This document shows, in pieces, positions 57,222-64,000 of a stretch of 64,000 bases of DNA. The notes under the pieces were generated by a model that saw nothing but the letters and a program-made list of their open reading frames with translations, searched no databases and was not told where the DNA came from. Both the position numbers and the translations under genes were made by a program. How positions within the stretch are numbered: position 1 is the stretch's first letter; every line of letters starts with the position of its first letter. Origin of the DNA: CAVWDI01 sp963793095 (GTDB lineage Bacteria; Chloroflexota; Anaerolineae; Anaerolineales; UBA4823); assembly GCA_963793095.1 (NCBI GenBank), contig CAWBYY010000011.1, positions 310,001 through 374,000 of the forward strand, given 5' to 3'.

Positions 57222-57392
57222 ATGAAACTGAGCCGCCCTAAACAAATTACTTTCTGGATTGCAGTAATCCTAGCGGTCCTGGGTGTCATCGCCAGCTTGG
57301 TAACAGTCCCGGTTCTTTCCGGGTTTGCCTTCTGGTTGGTGGTGATTGGTTTTGTTGTCCTTGCTGCAGGAAACCTGCTCGAAGGAGTCTAA
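57222..57392 (+). CDS. 56-residue two-helix membrane protein
   Basis: ATG 57222 with GAGGAGAAACGAC upstream. MKLSRPKQITFWIAVILAVL then a Val/Gly-rich second helix (FAFWLVVIGFVVLAAGNLL). Short conserved-looking membrane protein with no named function that I recognise. Confidence 0.7.
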   Translation: MKLSRPKQITFWIAVILAVLGVIASLVTVPVLSGFAFWLVVIGFVVLAAGNLLEGV

Positions 57393-57409
57393 TTTCCATA
57401 TTCGCTACT

Positions 57410-57465
57410 GGGAGCCGGTTTATCAAAACCGGTCAGCTCCGCGGTTTTATTGGCTGGCTCCCTTT
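57410..57465 (+). terminator. Intrinsic terminator after the 56-residue gene
   Basis: GGGAGCC / GGCTCCC closing a branched loop that contains GGTTT/AAACC, followed by TTT. Confidence 0.6.
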
Positions 57466-57494
57466 AGGTAATTCTTAAAAAACCGAAGGTTAGT

Positions 57495-58449
57495 ATGAAA
57501 TTTTACTTTCTTCCCACGATATTTTTATTTAGTTTGCTCGCTGGCTGTGCGGCCCAACCCACCACATCAGTGGTATTAACTGTCAGGCCAGCAGCCACGG
57601 ATACACCGGTTCCACAGGCACAGGCCGGTCTGGAAGATGTGGTTGGGAACCTGGAATACAGCGGCATTCTACCGGATCGTTCGATCAAACTTAACGATGG
57701 CTACGCCAACTATGAAGATGGGAGCTCACAGCTTCCGTATGTGGAACTGGCTGGCAACCTGATCCCCGAGCGGTGACCTGAACGGGGACGGGTCTTTAGA
57801 TGCGGTTGCAGTTCTTGTAGATAACACCACCGGCACTGGGGATTTTGTCTATTTTGTACCGGTGTTGAATGTTTTGTCTGAGCCAGTACCGCTGCAGGCG
57901 TTTCTGGTCGGGGACCGGATTCCGGTAAAGTCTCTGGCCATCGAGGGCGGTCAGGTTACTGCGGAATTGATAATGCCGGGGCCAGGTGACCCGTTATGCT
58001 GCCCGAGCTTGAATGTGCGCAAGAGTTTCAGCCTGGAAGGAAACACGCTGGTTGAGCAAAGCAGCCAGGAACTGGGCAAGGTTAACCTGGCTGATCTGGA
58101 CGGCACGAACTGGCGGCTGGTCGACCTTAATCATGATCAGGAACCGCTGCTTCCAGAGACGGAAATCACCCTGGTTTTTGACCAAGGACAGATCAGCGGC
58201 TTTGCTGGCTGCAACGATTACAGCAGCCCAGTAACTGGAGACGAAGAGTTGCCGCAGGTATTTTCCGTTGGACCGGTCGCGTTAACAGGTAAGCTTTGCT
58301 CAGATCCGATTTCAACTCAGGAAGCCAGCTTTCTTTACCGGCTGGAGAGCGTGGTGGCGTGGTGGTATGATTTCGGCTACCTGGCACTGACATATAAGAT
58401 TGATGAGAATTCACTCGGAGTGCTGCGGTTTGAGCCGCAGGCGCCCTAA
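57495..58449 (+). CDS. META-domain lipoprotein (one frameshift)
   Basis: Lipobox LLAGC, then a domain with a calcium-loop-like GDLNGDGSLDAVAVL (common in Chloroflexota lipoproteins), then a META-type domain with TNWRLVDLN, ISGFAGCNDYSS and CSDPISTQEASFLYRL. The frame breaks at 57764-57767; deleting one C from CCCC joins AGNLIPSGDLNGDG. About 318 residues joined. Confidence 0.82.
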
Positions 58450-58610
58450 AGGGGATGGTTTTTATGGCTCCCCGGGTAAACAATTTATTTTATTTATAAG
58501 CCTTTCATCATTATTAACTGACCTGCTTTTGGATCTATATTAAGGGGGACATTATAACTTTGCACAAAAAGGACTCTCCTGATTTGGATTAAAAAGTTAT
58601 AAAACAGCCC

Positions 58611-58662
58611 TTTACACAGAACGAATGTTCTGGTATTATACAAGAACATTCGTTCTTATAAT
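58611..58662 (+). promoter_or_regulatory. Promoter with two LexA-type (SOS) boxes
   Basis: TTTACA (58611-58616), 17-base spacer, TATTAT (58634-58639). GAAC-GAAT-GTTC (58619-58630) fills the spacer and GAAC-ATTC-GTTC (58644-58655) lies just after the -10. Both match GAAC-N4-GTTC, the core of the Gram-positive LexA box, and together form one large inverted repeat. An alternative -10 TATAAT is at 58657-58662. Confidence 0.7.
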
Positions 58663-58680
58663 TGAACTTCAGGACTGAAT

Positions 58681-58884
58681 ATGCCTCCCACTTATCTCCC
58701 CCAAATGGTAAACCTGGAAGTGAACGATATCCGGGTTATACAGGAATTTGCCGAACAGGAAGGGTTAGGGCAGGGCGGTTTCAGCGTTGCTCTGCGCTGG
58801 ATTATCCGGGATTGGGAGAAATACAAACGGGACGCAGATTACGATGGATCACAAAACCAGGGGGGGAAATCACAATCGGGTTAA
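58681..58884 (+). CDS. Small protein under putative SOS control
   Basis: 67 residues. MPPTYLPQMVNLEVNDIRVI, then GQGGFSVALRWIIRDWEKYK and a polar tail. The strand-helix-helix order is like a short ribbon-helix-helix DNA-binding protein, but I cannot assign a family. It is the only gene behind the double LexA-type operator. Confidence 0.68.
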   Translation: MPPTYLPQMVNLEVNDIRVIQEFAEQEGLGQGGFSVALRWIIRDWEKYKRDADYDGSQNQGGKSQSG

Positions 58885-59026
58885 GAACATCAGCTCTGGA
58901 GTGATCTTTTAATGGCAGTGCCGCCTTAAGAAAGATCCTTCCACCTGGTTTCTACTTCCTCCTTTCATGGTAGAGGCGTCTAATGTGGACGTCTCTATCG
59001 TTTTAACAGGTTGGCTCGAAAAAATC

Positions 59027-60343
59027 TCAGGGGGTTTTCTGGATCACGCCCAGGTAGATCGAGGCAGAGGTATCGCTGGTCCCGGCTGGATATGGCTCTC
59101 CGGGCATCCGCCAACCGCAGGTCTCAAAAACCAGCTGGGGGGAATCCGGGTTGAGGTAAGGTTCAATAGAGCGGTCCAGGTTGGAGGCGAATCCAAGCGA
59201 TTTGCTGATCGGGCGGTTCAAATACCCCGGCATCTTCTCGCCGGGTATCCGGGTAAGGGCTGCCAGCTGGAAACCCTCAACAGTATTCTTGCCCTGGCTG
59301 ATAACCACACGGGCGCCTTCCAGCCTGTTAAGGTTCTTTTTTACCTGGCTCAATGGAAATCCAGCCTGGTTATACCCATTTCCTTCCAGCGCCCTGCGGA
59401 ATGGCTGACCCGCCCCTCCCAGGCCGGAATGAACCGTGACAAAGGTGACATCGGCTTGAGAACCGGCGCTGTACCTGCGGACACAGCCGTTAATCCCCTC
59501 CGCGCTGCAGGTAACAGAAGGCCGTAACCGGATCAGGATTGGGCTGCCGCTGTTTACCCTGCGGTCGGGCGGGTAAATCTTAATCTGGATCTCCCTGGTT
59601 GTGTCAAGGAAATCGATCCCGTAAAATTTCGAAAAAACCGGGTTTGCCATATTCGGGCGGTTGAGAGCGGTAATGGAAGGCAGCGATCCAGCCTGGTTTA
59701 ATTTGTCCCCGGAAAGACCGAGAGTATCGCCCAGAAATTCGGGATATGAACGGTAACCCCTGCCGCCGGGCGGGGTGCGGGTGGGAGCGGGCGATACCGG
59801 TATCTTGGTTGAAGTTGCAGTGGGGGTGGGCGTATTCGTAAATGTGGCTGTCGGGGTTGAGGTAGCCGTGGAAGTCGGGGTGCTGGTGTGGGTTGGGGTG
59901 GGTGTGAAGGTGGCCGTAGGTGTTGCGGTTGGCGTATCGGTGGGAGTGGAGGTGGGCGTGCTGGAAGCGGTGGGCGTGGGGGTATCGTCCGGTTCCTGTA
60001 CAACCCGGTATTCCTTGACCGGCTGCATTCCATTCCCGCACCAGTAGACATCCTCCCCCACCCTGGTACAGTTCGTTCCAATTTCAGCGACTGGAAGTTC
60101 CGGGTTCAGGCAGTACACCAGCACCTGCCAGCCCTGGTTGTGGCACAGCCTCAGCCTCTGGCGCGGTTCGGTCAAACCCGGGACAGGTCCCACACCCAGG
60201 TTTTCACAAACCTGCCAGTTGTAGCGCGGTTTTTCAGCAAGCGCTAGGCTGTCTTCTCCATACCCGGAGGGCAGCCCGGAGGCGGCTGAACTGCCTTTAC
60301 CCCACAGGATAACCGCCGCCAGAAATACAACAACAATTGTCAC
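59027..60343 (-). CDS. Membrane-anchored sortase-like protein with Thr/Pro repeat linker
   Basis: 438 residues from GTG 60343. A membrane helix, a Cys-containing N-terminal domain (QVCENLGVGPVPG, CHNQGWQVLVYC), a long TPT/TST repeat linker (about 120-190), and a C-terminal domain resembling class D/E sortases: VTFVTVHSGLGG (His), LVFETCGWR (the TLxTC-like Cys) and a terminal TSASIYLGVI strand. The frame stays open upstream to about 60470 with basic sequence but no ATG/GTG/TTG, so a non-canonical start or another indel is possible. The sortase call is tentative. Confidence 0.65.
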   Translation of the reverse strand: MTIVVVFLAAVILWGKGSSAASGLPSGYGEDSLALAEKPRYNWQVCENLGVGPVPGLTEPRQRLRLCHNQGWQVLVYCLNPELPVAEIGTNCTRVGEDVYWCGNGMQPVKEYRVVQEPDDTPTPTASSTPTSTPTDTPTATPTATFTPTPTHTSTPTSTATSTPTATFTNTPTPTATSTKIPVSPAPTRTPPGGRGYRSYPEFLGDTLGLSGDKLNQAGSLPSITALNRPNMANPVFSKFYGIDFLDTTREIQIKIYPPDRRVNSGSPILIRLRPSVTCSAEGINGCVRRYSAGSQADVTFVTVHSGLGGAGQPFRRALEGNGYNQAGFPLSQVKKNLNRLEGARVVISQGKNTVEGFQLAALTRIPGEKMPGYLNRPISKSLGFASNLDRSIEPYLNPDSPQLVFETCGWRMPGEPYPAGTSDTSASIYLGVIQKTP

Positions 60344-60715
60344 AAACAGAGCTAACAGGCGGCTGGGGGTGTCCTGCTTGCCCCAGAAACTGGCCCGTTG
60401 AAACAGTCCACCGTTCCGGTTGAATCCAGGTGCTTTTTTTGTAAATCGCTTTTCAACCCTGAAAATTTTCTTTTAATGTTGAGGGCTGGATCTCCCCCCT
60501 TAAATTGTCCCACAATTCTTCCAGTCTCTTCTTTTCCGCAAGATATTTGGTATGATTCTGTGCCTGTTACAACTATTGTGCCAACAAATGGGTATTTGCA
60601 AAATAAATTGTCCCGCCGGCTAACAATTTCGTTAGGGCAAATTCAAACAATCTTTTAACCTAATAAATTCTAATCTGGGGTATGCTTAGGCAATAAACAA
60701 TTTAGGAGAAATACT
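60344..60715. other. Intergenic region between divergent genes
   Basis: Holds the upstream, possibly coding, extension of the sortase-like gene (minus, to about 60470) and the promoter of the YceI lipoprotein (plus; TATGCT near 60679 and TTAGGAG before the ATG). Confidence 0.5.
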
Positions 60716-61495
60716 ATGAAATTACGTATATTAACAGCAGTTTTTATTGTAATGGTAATCAGCTCTGCCTGCACCGGCACGTCTGGTTCAGACATTGTCG
60801 AAACAACCCAGGAGCCAGCATCTGCCCAGGAAGAGGCACTCCCAGAACCGGCTGAAACGGAGCCCCCTGCCCCAACCCAGGTCGAAGTGCAGGAAACTGC
60901 CAGCATGGAAGCAGAATCATCCGGGGAACAAACAACACAAGGGCAGACAGGGTCTGCCGAAAAGGTCTTCCTGATCGTCCCCGATGAAACAGAAGCGCGC
61001 TTCCTGATCGATGAGGTTCTTCTTGGAGCACCTTTTACGGTAGTTGGCGCGACCAGTGCGGTCGGGGGAGAGATCAGGGCTGACCTGAATGCACCCAATA
61101 ACGCCCAGGCGGATATTCGGGTTGATTTAACCACCATCGTAACGGATAACGAGCGCCGCAACGGCGCCATCCAGCGCTGGATACTGGAGACCGGTGAACC
61201 CGCCAACCAGGCCGCCGAATTCACTTCAGTTTCGGTCAGCGGGATACCTGAACAGCTCGAAGTTGGCCAGACTTTCGATTTCCAGATCAGCGGCGATTTA
61301 ACCGTTAAGGGAGTAACCAAACCGCTGACATTTGACGGCACTGCCACCCTGGTATCCGAAGACCGCCTGGAAGGCTCTGCTTCCACCACAATCCTTTACA
61401 CCGATTTCACCACAATCCCGAGCCTGCCGCCCCAGGTAGCCTCAGTGGAAGATGAAACCATCCTGGAGATCGATTTTGTAGCTGTGGCGGAATAA
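60716..61495 (+). CDS. YceI-like domain lipoprotein
   Basis: 259 residues. Lipobox ISSAC, a Glu/Pro/Thr-rich spacer (about 20-80), then a YceI lipocalin-like domain: ARFLIDEVLLGAPFTVVG, DNERRNGAIQRWILE, GDLTVKGVTKPLTFDG and a terminal strand. YceI proteins bind isoprenoid-type lipids. Extracytoplasmic. Confidence 0.92.
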   Translation: MKLRILTAVFIVMVISSACTGTSGSDIVETTQEPASAQEEALPEPAETEPPAPTQVEVQETASMEAESSGEQTTQGQTGSAEKVFLIVPDETEARFLIDEVLLGAPFTVVGATSAVGGEIRADLNAPNNAQADIRVDLTTIVTDNERRNGAIQRWILETGEPANQAAEFTSVSVSGIPEQLEVGQTFDFQISGDLTVKGVTKPLTFDGTATLVSEDRLEGSASTTILYTDFTTIPSLPPQVASVEDETILEIDFVAVAE

Positions 61496-61528
61496 GTTCC
61501 GAAATTAATCTGGTTTGCCCAATATAAG

Positions 61529-61558
61529 CGCCGGTCAAATATCCTGACCGGCGTTTTT
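61529..61558 (+). terminator. Intrinsic terminator after the YceI gene
   Basis: Perfect stem CGCCGGTCA / TGACCGGCG, seven-base loop, then TTTTT. Confidence 0.88.
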
Positions 61559-61627
61559 GATTATTTGCCCCTCGGTAATTGTTGACAATTATAGTTCAAT
61601 ACCTTATAATCAGGATGCTAACTAAAT

Positions 61628-62143
61628 ATGACCACAAACACCATCCCATTCCATCAAATCGGTTCTGCTAAACCACCAGCCCTGCCTGAACCCGGTTCCA
61701 TCTCTGAGATTTTTCAACTGCTGGAGCGGGCTTCCCGCAGGCTCAAGCACATCCAGCGTTTGACGGTCCAGCAAACCGGATTAACCCCTTCACAGTTCTA
61801 CATACTCAAACTGTTGTGGGAATGCGACCGCCGCCCGTTCAAGGAATTAGCACGGGAATTGATCTGCAGCCGGGCGACAATCACCGGCATTGTCGATACT
61901 CTTCAAAAAAATGGATTCATCCAGCGTGAGCCCAATCCCGATGACCGTCGGAGTTTGCTGGCTGCCCTTACAGAGAAAGGCAGGTCGCTTCAGGGAGAAC
62001 TGCCCGACCTGGAGGTTTATTTCAACCAATGCTGCTCAGGCTTATCAAAAGAAGAGTTTCAAACACTTCGTGTGCTGCTGGTGAAATTAAATATTTCACT
62101 TGAGAGTGAATGCGGAAGACCGGATTGGGAAATCGAGGAATAG
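61628..62143 (+). CDS. MarR-family regulator
   Basis: 171 residues. Winged helix with LTPSQFYILKLLWE, FKELARELICSRATITGIVD (recognition helix) and wing DPDDRR-like NPDDRRSLLAALTEKG. An N-terminal tail of about 25 residues precedes the domain. Likely controls the two small membrane genes that follow. Confidence 0.93.
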   Translation: MTTNTIPFHQIGSAKPPALPEPGSISEIFQLLERASRRLKHIQRLTVQQTGLTPSQFYILKLLWECDRRPFKELARELICSRATITGIVDTLQKNGFIQREPNPDDRRSLLAALTEKGRSLQGELPDLEVYFNQCCSGLSKEEFQTLRVLLVKLNISLESECGRPDWEIEE

Positions 62144-62188
62144 ACCGGAAACCCTGGGAATAACAACCGAAAGGAGAGAGGAGGACGA

Positions 62189-62584
62189 ATGAATAATCTT
62201 ACGATAAAGCAGTCGGGCATAATTCTGGTGCATGCGCTTGCTGGCTGGGCCTTTTGCGGGTTAGTGATGGGAATCGGCATGGCGCTTACCAGCCTCGAAA
62301 ACACGCTCGTCATCCACGCCCTGGCAGCGCCGTTGATCTTCTTTCTCGTATCCAGGTTCTACTACACACGTTTCAATTACACTTCGCCGCTGGTCACGGC
62401 ATTATTGTTTCTGGCGGTGGTAATGTTGATGGATTTTTTTGTTGTTGGTTTGTTAATTAACCGGAGCCTTGAAATGTTCACCAGCCTTCTGGGAACCTGG
62501 ATTCCATTCCTGCTGATATTCATCTCCACTTATCTGACCGGAGTATTTTACACCCGGCGAAGCCGGAAAATCGAAGCCGTCTGA
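62189..62584 (+). CDS. Small four-helix membrane protein
   Basis: 131 residues, GAAAGGAGAGAGGAGG upstream. Helices at VHALAGWAFCGLVMGIGMAL, VIHALAAPLIFFLVSRFY, VTALLFLAVVMLMDFFVVGL and WIPFLLIFISTYLTGVFY. Looks like an uncharacterised permease-like or DUF membrane protein. Probably co-transcribed with the MarR gene. Confidence 0.78.
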   Translation: MNNLTIKQSGIILVHALAGWAFCGLVMGIGMALTSLENTLVIHALAAPLIFFLVSRFYYTRFNYTSPLVTALLFLAVVMLMDFFVVGLLINRSLEMFTSLLGTWIPFLLIFISTYLTGVFYTRRSRKIEAV

Positions 62585-62615
62585 ACTTGCGGCGCTGTAA
62601 ATGGAGCGATTTTAT

Positions 62616-63023
62616 ATGGACTGCAAAGAAAAAACGCCCCTGCCGGTCAGGATACTTGCTTCAGTCCTGTTGCTCTTCGGGCTGTTCGCCTTCTTCGGGT
62701 CGCTTTTTATGTGGGGCGAAGGCTTTATCCTGGACCCGCCCCCGGGGATGAACATCGCCTTTCCCCTGACCGATATCCTGGTAAACGCGCCGGCATGCCT
62801 GGTCGCGGCCTTCGGTTTGTGGAAGCTGAAACGGTTCGGGTACCCGGCCTCCCAGTTTGTGGCTGGGTTCTTCATCTATGCTTCGGTTTATATATTCGTT
62901 GAAGTATTCCAGGCCGGGCGGCCATACCCGCTGGAAATCCTGCTACCGCAGTTTGCAGCGGTTATTACCGCGTTTGTGCTGGTGGTTTATCTTTACAAAA
63001 TCAGGGACCTGTTCACGAATTAA
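62616..63023 (+). CDS. Small four-helix membrane protein
   Basis: 135 residues from ATG 62616 (GGAG eight bases upstream; ATG 62601 also in frame). Helices at VRILASVLLLFGLFAFFGSL, LTDILVNAPACLVAAFGLW, ASQFVAGFFIYASVYIFVEV and FAAVITAFVLVVYLY. Family not recognised. Follows the previous membrane gene closely. Confidence 0.76.
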   Translation: MDCKEKTPLPVRILASVLLLFGLFAFFGSLFMWGEGFILDPPPGMNIAFPLTDILVNAPACLVAAFGLWKLKRFGYPASQFVAGFFIYASVYIFVEVFQAGRPYPLEILLPQFAAVITAFVLVVYLYKIRDLFTN

Positions 63024-63128
63024 TCTAACGGAACGGCCCCCCCTCATTCCCCCCAATGCACTTCAAATGTTATGATTAACGCTGGATGGATTTATCTCTC
63101 ACTCCCAGGAGAAGCGGGGTTAAAAACA

Positions 63129-63800
63129 ATGGATATTAAAATAGACCGGATCATCCGCAGCCAGCGAAAAACCATCGCCCTGGTCATCGAACCGGACGGC
63201 AGGCTTATCGTGCGAGCTCCCTACCTGGTATCAGACCGTGAGATCCAGCGTCTGGTAAACAGCAAAGAGGCCTGGATAGTACGCAAGCGGAAAGAATTCC
63301 TGGCTCAACCCAACTTAAAACCGCCCAGGACCCTCGCCGACGGTGAGCGGTTCTGGTATCTGGGTGATACCTACCCGCTGAAAATCGTGGATGATCTCAA
63401 CCCGCCGCTCCATTTGAGCAGAAAATTTTACCTGTCGCGTTCAGCCCTGCCGCATGCCAACGAGATCTTCAAAGAATGGTACCGCCAGAGAACCCGGGAG
63501 GAAGTCACCCGGCGGGTCGAACACCTGTCGGAAGGGCTCAATCTCAAGTACCGCAGGATCCGGATCACCAGCGCCCGCACACGCTGGGGTTCCTGCTCGT
63601 CCAGGGGAAACCTGAATTTCACTTTGCGCCTGGCTATGACCCCCCCGAAAGCCATTGATTATGTTGTCGTCCACGAGATGGCCCACCTGCTGGTGCCCAA
63701 CCACTCGAATGCCTTCTGGAAACAGGTCGAAAAGATCATGCCGGATTACCGGGAACAGAAAGTATGGCTGCAGAAATATGGCAGCCAGTTAGTAATATAA
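63129..63800 (+). CDS. YgjP/SprT-like metal-dependent hydrolase (DUF45)
   Basis: About 223 residues from ATG 63129. Motifs: TARTRWGSCSS-type SARTRWGSCSSRGNLNF, then the zincin signature VVHEMAHLLVPNHSNAFW with a third His downstream. Matches the YgjP-like family; the substrate is uncertain. An upstream ATG at 63072 is open but lacks a ribosome-binding site. Confidence 0.92.
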   Translation: MDIKIDRIIRSQRKTIALVIEPDGRLIVRAPYLVSDREIQRLVNSKEAWIVRKRKEFLAQPNLKPPRTLADGERFWYLGDTYPLKIVDDLNPPLHLSRKFYLSRSALPHANEIFKEWYRQRTREEVTRRVEHLSEGLNLKYRRIRITSARTRWGSCSSRGNLNFTLRLAMTPPKAIDYVVVHEMAHLLVPNHSNAFWKQVEKIMPDYREQKVWLQKYGSQLVI

Positions 63801-63829
63801 CAATTTCGATTTCCGGCAGAAAGATCGAC

Positions 63830-63848
63830 CCCCCATATGGGGATTTTT
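63830..63848 (+). terminator. Weak terminator after the YgjP-like gene
   Basis: CCCCATATGGGG followed by ATTTTT. Short stem with a tight loop. Confidence 0.45.
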
Positions 63849-63938
63849 GGGGGCGGAACAGTCTATTTACAACAAACTTGTGGGATAATATAAGACAGGT
63901 GAAAAAAAGAGAATCATAATCTTAAAAAGGAGAGAACT

Positions 63939-64000
63939 ATGCCAACTGATCTGACAATTGAACTGGTCGACCGTCCCGGTACGCTGGCGGAATTGGGAGA
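63939..64000 (+). CDS. ACT-domain protein (N-terminal fragment)
   Basis: AAAAAGGAGAGAACT precedes the ATG. The 20 visible residues, MPTDLTIELVDRPGTLAELG, match the first strand and helix of an ACT domain. The rest is beyond the window. Confidence 0.7.
   Translation, partial: MPTDLTIELVDRPGTLAELG

Noticed and set aside
59776..59990. Short-period repeats that could suggest a CRISPR or minisatellite
   Set aside because: They encode the Thr/Pro linker of the sortase-like protein; there are no constant repeats with unique spacers.

Overview
The window reads as a chromosomal segment of a Gram-type-uncertain bacterium most like the Chloroflexota class Anaerolineae. This assignment is an inference from gene content: NBR1-type Ig proteins with Thr/Pro-rich tails, MalT-like LuxR regulators, META-domain lipoproteins, a CNNM/CorC exporter, an octaheme cytochrome, and a CysO/Mec/CysM cysteine route. 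TGA is used as a normal stop in many genes, so the genetic code is standard. I see no rRNA, tRNA, CRISPR array or intact transposon.

Layout. 1-5.5 kb: gamma-glutamyltransferase (cut by the window edge), selD, an LmbE deacetylase, dtd, trpS and a small SelW/Rdx gene. Both selD and selW carry an in-frame TGA at the known selenocysteine position, and selW-trpS sits behind a T-box leader with a UGG (Trp) specifier. 5.6-11.6 kb: housekeeping genes (LuxR-type HTH, MEMO, CNNM exporter, priA, phosphoribosyltransferase). 11.7-17.2 kb: a polyphosphate operon (two PPK2, PPK1, and a CHAD protein with a degenerate Ppx-like front half). 17.5-19.7 kb: an HAO-like octaheme cytochrome with a polytopic membrane partner. 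19.8-26.1 kb: a proline peptidase, then a five-gene CysM/Mec/small protein/CysO/MoeZ operon with a consensus promoter and a structured leader, then kamA. 26.2-37.4 kb: lipoprotein, M32 carboxypeptidase, serA-like dehydrogenase, cutA, a MacAB-type efflux operon, gyrA and birA.

37.4-47.9 kb is more accessory in character: more AT-rich, with long gene-poor gaps. It holds a methyltransferase, a CPBP protease, an esterase, a DUF998 protein, a large MalT-like regulator and an NBR1-Ig protein. 47.9-57.4 kb is the most unusual part: a 7TM-type histidine kinase, a NarL-type regulator, a pseudo-receiver, and then a run of five very short genes. Four of these share an N-terminal motif M-K/R-I/V-K/R-T-x-L/V-x-A/S-G followed by unrelated tails (Cys-bearing, Pro/Tyr-rich, Gly/Ala-rich, LysM). 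An ABC exporter and META lipoproteins follow. 58-64 kb holds a small gene under a promoter with two LexA-type boxes, a sortase-like protein, a YceI lipoprotein, a MarR regulator, small membrane proteins, a YgjP-type metallohydrolase and the start of an ACT-domain gene.

Data quality. At least nine single-base frameshifts break otherwise well-conserved genes, mostly at short homopolymers. I treat them as probable sequencing or assembly indels and describe each affected gene as one locus.
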